Below, one piece after another: positions 1 to 7,978 of a stretch of DNA of 64,000 bases (position 1 is its first letter; the number at the start of each line of letters is the position of its first letter). The DNA comes from DATAGF01 sp963834875. Its GTDB lineage: Bacteria; Actinomycetota; Thermoleophilia; Miltoncostaeales; Miltoncostaeaceae. The notes beneath the pieces are model-generated. The model made no database searches. It was not told the origin of the DNA and worked only from the letters and a program-made list of their open reading frames with translations. The stretch covers positions 6,369 through 70,368 of the forward strand of contig CAWIDG010000017.1 of assembly GCA_963834875.1 (NCBI GenBank). Direction: 5' to 3'. The position numbers and the translations under genes were made by a program.

Positions 1-2
1 CG

Positions 3-770
3 GTGCTCGTGCTCGACGGGCTGGAGGTGTCCGCCCGCAGAGGGGAGCTCGGTCTGAACGGCGTCTCGTTGGACGTGCGGCCCGGCGAGATCATGGGCGT
101 CGCCGGCGTGGACGGCAACGGGCAGCGCGAGCTCGCGGAGGCGGTGGCGGGCCAGCGGCCGGCGGCCGCCGGCGACATCCGCTTCCGCGGCGTGTCGATC
201 GCGCGGCTCTCGGTGCGCCAACGCGAGGGCCTGGGCCTGCGCTACGTCAGCGACGACCGCCTGGGCGAGGGCACGGTCGCCCCGCTGTCGGTGAGGCTGA
301 ACCTGGTCCTCAAGCGGATCGGGCAGGCGCCCTTCTGGGTGCGCGGCACCATCCGGCCGCGCGAGGTCGAGCGCAACGCGCGCGAGAAGATCGCCGAGTT
401 CGACATCCGCACGCCGGGCTCGCGCACACGAGTCGGGGCGCTCTCGGGCGGCAACGTCCAGAAGGTCGTCCTCGCGCGCGAGCTCGCCGGGGACCCGGGA
501 CTGGTGGTGTTCAACAAGCCGACCTACGGCCTCGACATCCTCACGACGCGCACAGTCCGAGCCCGCATCCGGGAGTTGGCCGAGGAGGGTGTCAGCGCCC
601 TCGTCATCTCGACCGACCTGGACGAGCTCGTCGCGCTCTGCGACCGGATCGCGGTGCTCAGCCGCGGCCGCCTTGCGGGGATCGTCGAGGGCGGAGCCGG
701 CGCCGAGCAGCGGGTCGGGGAGCTGATGGTGGGGCGCGCGGCCGCCCCCGGGGAGGCCGCGGCGGCGTGA
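3..770 (+). CDS. ABC importer ATPase, C-terminal half (5' end outside window)
   Basis: This is the second ATPase half of a sugar/nucleoside-type ABC importer ATPase (RbsA/NupO-like). Roughly the first 250 residues lie before the window. Visible are the degenerate second-domain Walker A (GVDGNGQREL, ~35-44), the signature LSGGNVQK (~147) and the D-loop region PTYGLD (~172). Before PT the sequence has Lys (FNKPTYGLD) where active ATPases carry Glu. Second sites in this family are often degenerate, so this does not prove loss of function. The stop overlaps the next start (GTGA). The two following permeases complete the importer, and the binding protein presumably lies upstream. Substrate is inferred to be a purine nucleoside from the downstream purine-type enzymes. 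Confidence 0.85.
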   Translation: MLVLDGLEVSARRGELGLNGVSLDVRPGEIMGVAGVDGNGQRELAEAVAGQRPAAAGDIRFRGVSIARLSVRQREGLGLRYVSDDRLGEGTVAPLSVRLNLVLKRIGQAPFWVRGTIRPREVERNAREKIAEFDIRTPGSRTRVGALSGGNVQKVVLARELAGDPGLVVFNKPTYGLDILTTRTVRARIRELAEEGVSALVISTDLDELVALCDRIAVLSRGRLAGIVEGGAGAEQRVGELMVGRAAAPGEAAAA

Positions 771-1918
771 GCCCGGAGACCACGACCGTCCAGACGCCCG
801 CCCTCGGCCCACCGGCGGAGGCCGCACCGGGCCGGTCCGGGATGGTCGCCGGCCTCGGCCGTTTCGCCGAAGCCGTCGTGCGCTCGGTGGTTCCGGTGGT
901 GCTGGCACTGGTCGCCGGGGGCCTCGTCTTGCTGGCCCTCGGCGCCAATCCCATCGCCTACTACGGCGACGTCTGGTCCGGGGGCATCGAGCTCACGGCG
1001 TGGCAGGACACCGTCATGCGGATGGCGCCCCTGCTGCTCATCGCCTGCGGCCTCATCTACGTCTTCAAGGCCGGCATCTGGAACCTCGGCATCGACGGCC
1101 AGTTCCTGCTGGCCTCGGCGGTCATCGCCGGGATCGGCCCGGAGCTCTTCGGGAGCGTGCCCGACTGGCTGCTCTTCCTCCTCCTGTTCGCGGTCGCGGC
1201 GGTGGTGGCGGCCTCGTGGACGCTCGTGCCGGCGCTGCTGCGGGCGTACTACGGCGTCAACGAGATCATCACCACGCTGATGATGACCTTCATCGGGATC
1301 AACCTGGCGAACATCCTCATCAAGGGGCCATTCCAGGACCTGGAGTCGAACGTGCCGCAGACGAGGGCGATTCCCTTCACGAATCTGCTGCCGACCATTC
1401 CGGGCACCCGGATCCACGTCGGGATCATCGTCGCCCTCGTGGGGGCGATCCTCACCTGGTACGTGATGTCGCGCACGTCGTTCGGGCTGCGCTTGGCGGT
1501 GCTCGGCGCGAACGCTCGCGCGGCCACGCACGCGGGCATCTCGGTGCCGCGGCTGATCGTGATCTCGTTCGTCGTGAGCGGCGCCTTCATCGGACTGGCC
1601 GCCGCGGCGGAGATCCTGGGGGTCTGGGGCTACGTCCGCTCGGACTGGAACCCGGCGTTCGGGCTCCTGGTCGTCCCGCTCGTCTTCCTCGCGCGCTTCA
1701 ACGCGATCGCGGTCATCCCCTTCGTCGCGTTCCTCGCCCTCCTGACGATCGGCGGCGACTTCGCGACCCAGGAGGCCGGCGTCTCGAACGAGTTCACGCT
1801 GCTGCTCGTGGGCCTGATCCTCCTCTTCATGGCCGTCACCGAATTGCTCGGGCGGCGCCGAAACCTCGGCCAGAGCTACCTGCCGCACATCCGGCGGCGT
1901 GCCAGGGGCAGCGGATGA
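767..1918 (+). CDS. ABC importer permease 1 (nucleoside/BMP type)
   Basis: This is a 383-residue polytopic membrane protein of the BMP-dependent (YufP/NupP-like) permease family, the first of the two permeases typical of nucleoside importers. After a ~35-residue cytoplasmic N-terminus there are about eight to ten hydrophobic segments. The stretch GIWNLGIDGQFLLASA (~100-115) matches the family's conserved N-x-G-x-(E/D)-G-Q loop. The GTG start overlaps the ATPase stop by four bases, and the stop overlaps the next gene's ATG (ATGA), so the three transporter genes are translationally coupled. The family is clear; the exact substrate is not visible in the sequence. Confidence 0.9.
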   Translation: MSPETTTVQTPALGPPAEAAPGRSGMVAGLGRFAEAVVRSVVPVVLALVAGGLVLLALGANPIAYYGDVWSGGIELTAWQDTVMRMAPLLLIACGLIYVFKAGIWNLGIDGQFLLASAVIAGIGPELFGSVPDWLLFLLLFAVAAVVAASWTLVPALLRAYYGVNEIITTLMMTFIGINLANILIKGPFQDLESNVPQTRAIPFTNLLPTIPGTRIHVGIIVALVGAILTWYVMSRTSFGLRLAVLGANARAATHAGISVPRLIVISFVVSGAFIGLAAAAEILGVWGYVRSDWNPAFGLLVVPLVFLARFNAIAVIPFVAFLALLTIGGDFATQEAGVSNEFTLLLVGLILLFMAVTELLGRRRNLGQSYLPHIRRRARGSG

Positions 1919-2868
1919 GCGAGTTCCTGACCACCGATTTCCTCACCGCGCTGATCGCCGGGGGGATCCTGGCCGGCGTGCCGCTGATGTTCGCGGCGCT
2001 CGGCGAGATGGTCTCCGAGCGTGCGGGAGTCCTCAACATCGGCCTCGAGGGGATGATGCTCGTGGGCGCCTACGTCGGCTTCGTGGCGGCGTACCACAGC
2101 GGCTCCACCACGCTCGGGTTCCTCGCCGGCGCCGGGGGCGGCGCCGCGGTCAGCGCCATCATGGTCGTGCTGTGCGTGTGGTTCGGGCTCGACCAGATCG
2201 TCATCGGCATCGCCATCACGCTGGCCGGCGAGGGCGCCACCGCGCTGATATTCGACTCGCAGTTCGCCGAGAGCCGACCGACGCTCGGTGAGACCGGACG
2301 CGCGTCGATACCGCTGCTCTCGGACATCCCGGTGGTCGGGGGAAACGACTCGAGCGACGGGAGCGTCTTCAGTCAGCCCGCCATCGTGTACATCGGCCTG
2401 ATCTTGATCGTGGTGGTGGCCTGGATGATGCGGCGCACCCACCTGGGGCTCAACGTCCGGGCCGCCGGCGACAAGCCGGCCGCGCTCGACGCCGCCGGGG
2501 TGAGCGTGCGGGCGACGCGCAGCTGGGCGGTGCTGTTCGCGGGCGCCATGGCGGGCGTGGGCGGCGCCTTCCTGTCGGTCGCCGCCGCGGGGCTCTTCGA
2601 GGACTTCATCACCGGGGGGCGCGGGTTCATCGCGATCGTCCTGGCGATGCTCGCGCGCGGGAAGGCGATGTGGGTGCTGATCGGCTCCTTCATCTTCGGC
2701 ATCTCGCTGTCGCTTTCGGACGCGCTTCAGATCGCCGGCGTGGACATCTCGACGGACGTCGTCTTCATGCTGCCGTTCGTCGCCGTGATCGTCGTGCTCG
2801 TGATCTTCGGCCGCCGGTCCTACCTGCCGCCGGCGCTCGGGCTGCCCTACATGCGAGGGGCCCGCTAG
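1915..2868 (+). CDS. ABC importer permease 2 (nucleoside/BMP type)
   Basis: This is the 317-residue second permease of the same importer (YufQ/NupQ-like). The ATG at 1915 is chosen because it overlaps the preceding TGA (ATGA). The open frame extends far upstream but only as an out-of-frame shadow of permease 1. The motif VLNIGLEGMMLVGAY (~41-55) is the family's N-x-G-x-E-G-M signature, and about eight hydrophobic segments follow. The TAG stop shares its last base with the next GTG start, so expression is probably polycistronic with the CoxG-like gene. Confidence 0.9.
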   Translation: MSEFLTTDFLTALIAGGILAGVPLMFAALGEMVSERAGVLNIGLEGMMLVGAYVGFVAAYHSGSTTLGFLAGAGGGAAVSAIMVVLCVWFGLDQIVIGIAITLAGEGATALIFDSQFAESRPTLGETGRASIPLLSDIPVVGGNDSSDGSVFSQPAIVYIGLILIVVVAWMMRRTHLGLNVRAAGDKPAALDAAGVSVRATRSWAVLFAGAMAGVGGAFLSVAAAGLFEDFITGGRGFIAIVLAMLARGKAMWVLIGSFIFGISLSLSDALQIAGVDISTDVVFMLPFVAVIVVLVIFGRRSYLPPALGLPYMRGAR

Positions 2869-3482
2869 TGCGCATCGAGACCGGCTTCGACATCTCCCGC
2901 CCCCCGGCCGACACCTACGCGCTCCTGCTCGACCTCGAGCGGGTGATGCCGTGCTTCCCCGGCGCGGAGCTGCTGGCCCGACGGCCCGACGGCGCGCGCG
3001 ACCTGCGGGTCACCGTGCGCCTGGGACCGATGCGGCTCTCCTACGAGGGCGACGTCCGCATCGCGGAGCGCGACGACCCGGCCCGCCGCGCCGTCCTGGC
3101 CGGGAACGCGCGGGAAACCCGCGGCGCGGGGTCGGCGAACGCGCGCATCGCCATGCGCGTCGAGGAGAACGAGCGAGGCGCCCGAGTCGTCGCCGAGGCG
3201 GACGTGGACCTCACCGGCCGCGCCGCCCAGATGGGGCGCGGGATCGTCGAGGACGTCGCGACCCGGCTGGTGGGCGAGATGGCCGCCTGCCTCGAGGCGG
3301 GTCTCGCCGCCGACGTCCCGGCGGGAGGCGGCCCGCCCGCGCCGCTCGAGGGCGGCCGCCTGATGCTCGGCGCCGCGCGCGACCGGGCCGGCGATCCGCG
3401 GACGCTCGCTGCCCTGGCGGCCGCGCTGACGCTGCTTGTGCTGCTCTTCATGGGAATCCGCCGGGGGAGGCGCGATGCGTGA
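2868..3482 (+). CDS. CoxG-like SRPBCC protein with C-terminal membrane anchor
   Basis: This 204-residue protein of the carbon monoxide dehydrogenase subunit G (CoxG) family has an SRPBCC/START-like fold opening with FDISRPPADTYALLLDLERV and PCFPGAEL. A Gly/Pro-rich linker (~145-165) leads to one C-terminal hydrophobic helix (~180-197) ending in RRGRR, a typical membrane anchor for CoxG relatives. CoxG proteins help assemble or recruit molybdenum hydroxylases of the CO/xanthine dehydrogenase family. Here it sits two genes before the FAD subunit of such an enzyme. The GTG at 2868 uses the last base of the preceding stop. The role is inferred from family and neighbours. Confidence 0.8.
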   Translation: MRIETGFDISRPPADTYALLLDLERVMPCFPGAELLARRPDGARDLRVTVRLGPMRLSYEGDVRIAERDDPARRAVLAGNARETRGAGSANARIAMRVEENERGARVVAEADVDLTGRAAQMGRGIVEDVATRLVGEMAACLEAGLAADVPAGGGPPAPLEGGRLMLGAARDRAGDPRTLAALAAALTLLVLLFMGIRRGRRDA

Positions 3483-4641
3483 ACCGAGCTACACCCTGAC
3501 GGCCGGCCCGACCGGCGGCTGGCCGAGCGTGGAGGCGGCGATGGGCGCGCCGCTCGTCTACGACTACGACCCGGTCTTCCTCGAGCGGTTCGCGCGGACC
3601 GAGCGGAAGGTCGCGGAGCTCTTCCGCACGGCCGGCGACGTGGTGCTGATGCAGGGCGAGGCCGTGCTCGGCCTGGAGGCCGCCGCGCGCGCGCTCGTCC
3701 GTCCCGGGATGACCGCGCTCAACCTCGTGTCCGGCGTGTACGCGAAATGGTTCGGCGTCTGGCTCGCGGAATACGGCGCGAACCTCGTCGAGGTCGAGGT
3801 TCCCTACGACGAGGCCATCCCGGTGGAGGCCGTGGCGCGCGCGCTCGAGGACCACCCCGAGACCGCCCTGGTCGCGGTCGTCCACTCCGAGACCCCGTCA
3901 GGAGTCCTCAACCCCCTGCGCGAGATCGCCGAGGTCGTGCGGGGTCACGGCGCCCTGATGCTGGCCGACGTCGTGTCCTCCCTCGCGGGCGAGGAGCTCG
4001 ACGTCGACGGGTGGGGGCTCGACCTCTGCGTCGCAGGGCCCCAGAAGTGCCTCGCGGGACCACCGGGGATGTCCTTGGTCGCGATCAGCGAGCGGGCATG
4101 GGACGCCATCCGCGACAACCCCGCCGCTCCGCGGGGCTCCTTCCTGTCCCTGCTCGATTGGAAGGACCGCTGGATCGATGGCGGCCGCACGGCCTTTCCG
4201 TACACCCCCTCGGTCGTCGACGTGGCCGGAGTCGAGGCCGCCTGTGACGTCGTGATCGACATGGGTCTCCAGGCCTCGATCGACATGCACCGCCGCGCGG
4301 CTCGCGCCACCCGGGCCGGCGTCGAGGCCATGGGCCTGCGGCTCTGGGCCAGGGACGCCTCCTACGCCGCGTCCTGCGTCACCGCCGTCGCGGCGCCTGA
4401 CGGCGTGGACGTGATCGCGGCGTTGGCGCACATCCGAGAGCGATACGGCGTCATGCTCTCGCCCGGCTACGGGGAGCTCAAGGAACGGCTCTTCCGGCTC
4501 GGTCACATGGGGCCGGCGGCCGCGTCGCTGACGCCGGTGCTGGCGCTCGCGGCCCTCGGTCGCGGCCTGGCGGACCTCGGATTGGAGGTCACCATCGGCG
4601 AGGGGGTCGACGCCGCGCTGCGAGAGCTCGCCAACGCGTGA
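3475..4641 (+). CDS. PLP-dependent aminotransferase, alanine-glyoxylate / ureidoglycine-glyoxylate type
   Basis: This 388-residue class V aminotransferase begins with EPSYTLTAGPT, a variant of the family's L-x-x-GP-(G/T) opening. The PLP lysine is in CVAGPQKCLAGPPG (~185-195). The aspartate contacting the pyridine ring is likely in LADVVSSLAG. The family includes alanine-glyoxylate transaminases and PucG, the (S)-ureidoglycine-glyoxylate transaminase of purine breakdown. A nucleoside-type importer upstream and an XdhB-like subunit downstream make the PucG role attractive but unproven. The ATG at 3475 lies within the end of the CoxG-like gene (8-base overlap), and the stop overlaps the next start (GTGA). 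Confidence 0.85.
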   Translation: MREPSYTLTAGPTGGWPSVEAAMGAPLVYDYDPVFLERFARTERKVAELFRTAGDVVLMQGEAVLGLEAAARALVRPGMTALNLVSGVYAKWFGVWLAEYGANLVEVEVPYDEAIPVEAVARALEDHPETALVAVVHSETPSGVLNPLREIAEVVRGHGALMLADVVSSLAGEELDVDGWGLDLCVAGPQKCLAGPPGMSLVAISERAWDAIRDNPAAPRGSFLSLLDWKDRWIDGGRTAFPYTPSVVDVAGVEAACDVVIDMGLQASIDMHRRAARATRAGVEAMGLRLWARDASYAASCVTAVAAPDGVDVIAALAHIRERYGVMLSPGYGELKERLFRLGHMGPAAASLTPVLALAALGRGLADLGLEVTIGEGVDAALRELANA

Positions 4642-5498
4642 CGCTTCCCCGGTTCGCGGTCCACCGGCCGGCGACGCTGGCCGAGGCGGGCGAGCTGATG
4701 AACCGCCTCGGCGACGACGCGGTCGTGTACGCGGGTGGCACCGAGCTGCTCCTCGTGATGAAGCTCGGCTTCGCGGACTACCGGCACCTGGTGGACGTCA
4801 AGGGCATCGCGGAGCTCTCGCGCCTGGAGATCGACGAGGACGACCTGCTCATCGGGGGCGGCGTGACGCACCGGACGATCGAGCGCTCGCCGGTCGTGCG
4901 CGAGGGGTGGCCCGCGCTCGCCGAGATGACCGCCCGGGTGGCGAACGTTCGCGTTCGCGGCGCAGGCACCCTCGGCGGAAACCTCGCGTTCGCAGACCCC
5001 CACTCGGACCCTTCGACGTTCCTGCTCGCGGCGGGCGCCGCTGTGGAAGCCTGGTCCCCCTCCGGTACGCGGACGCTGGCGATGGAGGACTTCGTGCTGA
5101 GCGCGTACCAGACGGCGCTCGCCCCGGGCGAGCTGATCGCCGCGGTCCGAGTGCCGCCGCTGGCGGCCGGCTCGGGTGTCGCGCACCTCAAGATCGCCTT
5201 CCACGAGCGCCCCGCCGCCACGGTCACCTGCATCGTCCGCCTCGCCGACGGCGTCGTCGATCGCGCCCGGGTGGCGGTCGGCAGCGTCGGACTCGCTCCC
5301 GCGCGGCTCGCGGCCGTCGAAGAGGCCCTGGTGGCCGGCGCGCCGGCCGACGAGCTCGAGCGGCTGGCACGGGAGGGCTGCGAGCCCGTCGAGGACGCCA
5401 ACGGCTCCGTCGAGTACAAGCGTCACCTCGCGGGGGTGTTGGTGCGCCGAGCCGCCGACCGAGCGCTGTCGCGCGCGGGCTCCTCCGCCGGCGGGTGA
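4638..5498 (+). CDS. Xanthine/CO dehydrogenase-type FAD-binding subunit (XdhB/CoxM)
   Basis: This 286-residue medium subunit of a molybdenum hydroxylase would bind FAD between iron-sulfur and NAD/acceptor sites. The first FAD loop is VYAGGTELLLVMK (~30-42) and the second is GTLGGNLAFADPHSD (~112-126), both diagnostic of CoxM/XdhB. The C-terminal CO_deh_flav_C domain follows, with FHERPAATVTC. Start GTG overlaps the previous stop, and the stop overlaps the next GTG. The partner large (Mo) and small (2Fe-2S) subunits are not in the downstream part of the operon, so they must lie upstream of the window or elsewhere. Confidence 0.9.
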   Translation: MTLPRFAVHRPATLAEAGELMNRLGDDAVVYAGGTELLLVMKLGFADYRHLVDVKGIAELSRLEIDEDDLLIGGGVTHRTIERSPVVREGWPALAEMTARVANVRVRGAGTLGGNLAFADPHSDPSTFLLAAGAAVEAWSPSGTRTLAMEDFVLSAYQTALAPGELIAAVRVPPLAAGSGVAHLKIAFHERPAATVTCIVRLADGVVDRARVAVGSVGLAPARLAAVEEALVAGAPADELERLAREGCEPVEDANGSVEYKRHLAGVLVRRAADRALSRAGSSAGG

Positions 5499-7007
5499 GG
5501 CCGGGCGCCGACGTCCTGATCGTCGGCGGCGGGTCGGCGGGCTGCGTCCTCGCGGCGCGGCTCACCGAGGACCCGCGGAGGCGGGTCTGCCTGGTCGAGG
5601 CGGGAGGCCCCCCCGGCGACCCCCGGCTCGCCGACCCGCTTCAATGGCCGTACCTGGAGGGCGGGCCCTTCGACTGGGCCTATCGGACGACGCCGCAGCC
5701 GGGGACCGCGGGACGGGTCCACGGCTGGCCGAGGGGCCGCGTCCTGGGCGGCTCCAGCCAGCTCCACGCCATGACCCACGTCCGGGGTCATCCGTCCGAC
5801 TTCGACGCCTGGGCGGAGGTCGCCGGCCCGGAGTGGAGCCACCGCGCGCTGCTGCCCGACTTCCTGCGCTCCGAGTCGTTCTCGGGCGGCGCGTCGGAGC
5901 ATCACGGCGACGCCGGGCCCATGACCGTCTGGCTCCCGGACCGGCTGCACCCCGTGGCAGAGGCGTTCATGCGGGCGGCCGAGGAGGCCGGGTACCCGCC
6001 CTCGGGCGACCACAACGGCCCGCGGATGGAGGGGCCGGCGCCCAACAGCCTGACGATCCGCAACGGGCGGCGCGTGAGCGCCGCCGACGCCTACCTCGAC
6101 CCGGCGCGGGGACGCCCGAACCTCAGCGTGGTCACCGACGCCCTCGTTGAGCGCGTGGTCCTCGAGAAGGGCCGGGCGACCGGCGTCGAGGCGCGGGTCG
6201 GCGGCGAGCGGCGGACGCTCCACGCCGGGACGGTCGTGCTCGCCGCGGGCACCGTCTCGTCGCCCCTGATCCTGATGCGCTCGGGGATCGGGCCGCCGGA
6301 CGAGCTGTCGCGCCACGGCATCGCGTGCCGCGTCGAGGCGCCGGCGGCGGGCGGGAACCTGCACGATCACCTGCTCGCCGCCGGCAACGTCTACCGGGCG
6401 CGCCGCCCGGTGCCGCCGTCGCGCCTGCAGCACTCGGAGTCGCTGCTCTACGTCGGCGGCGCCGGCGGCGGAGCGCCGGACATCGTCACGGCCTGCGTGC
6501 TCCTCCCCGCGGTCAGCGAGTGCTTCGAGGCGCCCGAGGTCGGCACCTGTTTCACGTTGATGTTCGGGGTCTGCCACCCCGAGAGCCGCGGGCGCGTCAC
6601 GCTCGGGGGCCCCGCGGTTGAACGACCCTCCCGGGATCGATCCGGCCTACCTCACGGCGCCGGAGGACCGCGAGCGCTTCCGGGCGGCGCTGCGCCTGGC
6701 GCGCCGGGTCGGCGGCGGCGCGGCGCTCGATGAGTGGCGCGACGCGGAGATCCTGCCCGGGCCCGCGGTGCAGGACGACGAATCCGTCAACCGCTTCGTC
6801 GCGCGGGCCTCCGTCACGCACCACCACCCCGTGGGAACCTGCGCGATGGGCCGGGATCCGGGCACCTCCGTCGTCGATGGCGGCCTCAGGGTTCACGGCG
6901 TCGGCGGCCTGATGGTCGCGGACGCGTCCGTGATCCCCACGATCACGACCGGGCCCGTGCACGCCGCCGTTCTGGCGATTTCCGAGCGGGCGGCGCGACT
7001 GATCTGA
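5495..7007 (+). CDS. GMC-family flavin oxidoreductase (frame break near 6611-6618)
   Basis: This ~503-residue glucose-methanol-choline oxidoreductase oxidises an alcohol group using FAD. The N-terminal Rossmann motif VLIVGGGSAGCVLAARL is followed by GRVLGGSSQLHAMTHVRG, the GMC signature. The second half (DPPGIDPAYLTAPEDRERF ... THHHPVGTCAMG ... ITTGPVHAAVLAI) carries the active-site His region and is in the next frame. Removing one base in the G/C run around 6611-6618 restores one protein of normal family length. I therefore treat it as a sequencing error rather than a pseudogene. It overlaps the XdhB-like gene by GTGA and ends the operon. The substrate is unknown. Confidence 0.85.
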
Positions 7008-7491
7008 GGCCCTCCCCCGCGGCGCCGCGCGGCAGGGTTCGACGGCGAGGAACAACGCCGGCCCGTCCCCCATCGCCGCCCACGTCGCCAATCACACCGA
7101 GGGAACGGTTTCAGCCATGTTGCCCGATGAGCTGACCGACGACCTGCGCGACTGATCGGGCGCAACAACTACGGCTGACCCGAGCACCGCCCCCGACGAG
7201 CCCCTGGCTCGATGCCGGATGCCCCCGGGTCAACCAGGGGGTCAACCCGACCGGCACGATTTGACCGGAAACGTCTGCCCGGGTCGCATCTCTTGATCCC
7301 GAGGTCGCAGGTTCGATCCCTGCACGGCCAATCGCCGAGCGCGCCCGCTCCACCGTTTCCTTACCGAACCCTGGACGACCCCCGGAGCCTCCCTCACCCA
7401 CCCCGGTGGTCCTCGCCCCTAGCGTGGTCATCGCCCTGACCCGAGTAGGTGACCACGGCGCCCTCGGCGCCATGACGAGGAGGAGAAGGCG
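7008..7491. other. Intergenic region, 484 bases
   Basis: I see no supportable protein gene here. The only recognisable content is a tRNA 3' fragment near 7300-7330 and the ribosome-binding site of the next gene at its right edge. Open frames on the minus strand across this stretch contain the IEPATSGSRD-type translation that arises from reading tRNA genes backwards and are rejected. Confidence 0.6.
7300..7330 (+). tRNA. tRNA 3' fragment (T-arm plus acceptor strand only)
   Basis: A five-base-pair T-stem GCAGG/CCTGC (7307-7311 with 7319-7323) encloses the loop TTCGATC and is followed by ACGGCCA, a plausible acceptor 3' strand with discriminator. No matching TGGCCGT strand or D/anticodon arms are found in the ~45 bases upstream. 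It is therefore a remnant, not a working tRNA. Such fragments are commonly left by integration or excision of elements at tRNA genes; which tRNA it came from cannot be told from the window. Confidence 0.5.
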
Positions 7492-7893
7492 ATGCGCAGA
7501 GGGATCACGGCCACGACGGGCGCCGCGCTGACGGCGCTCGCCATCGCAGCCGGCGGCGTGCCGGCGGCGCTCGCGCAGGACGGGGACGACCGGGACGTCG
7601 AGCGGACGGCGCGGTGCTCGCTCAGGAGCACGGTCGAGCTCAAGCTCTCGCCGGAGGACGGCAGGGTCGAGCTCGAGGTGGAGGTTGACGAGAACCGGGT
7701 CGGCTCCCGCTGGAGCGTGGTCGCGAACCGCAACGGCCGGCGGGTGATGAGCCGCAGCGCCGTGACCCGGGCCCCGAGCGGCTCGTTCGAGGTGCGCCGC
7801 GTCATCGCGCCGGGCAGCCCGCGAACCCGCGTGACCGCGGTCGCCAAGCGCGCCGCTACCGGCGAGGTCTGCCGCGTCACCGCGACGCTCTGA
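7492..7893 (+). CDS. Small secreted protein of unknown function
   Basis: This 133-residue protein has a clear signal peptide (MRRGITATTG, a hydrophobic Ala/Leu core, cleavage near ALAQ-DG at ~29). The mature part is short, charged and predicted beta-rich, with two cysteines (near residues 43 and 128) that could form one disulfide. A strong ribosome-binding site (GAGGAGGAG) lies just before the ATG. I do not recognise a family. It stands alone, with the convergent flavoprotein gene downstream. Confidence 0.65.
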   Translation: MRRGITATTGAALTALAIAAGGVPAALAQDGDDRDVERTARCSLRSTVELKLSPEDGRVELEVEVDENRVGSRWSVVANRNGRRVMSRSAVTRAPSGSFEVRRVIAPGSPRTRVTAVAKRAATGEVCRVTATL

Positions 7894-7978
7894 CCGTCCG
7901 TCGCGAGTTGCGGCGGGCCCGACCTCGGTCAGGGTTCCGAGCCCCCGCGGGATCGCGGCCGAGGCCCCGACGAAGCCC

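Noticed and set aside
5495..7007. GMC oxidoreductase as a true pseudogene
   Set aside because: Both halves are fully conserved and one base restores the frame; the same defect in many unrelated genes points to sequencing error.
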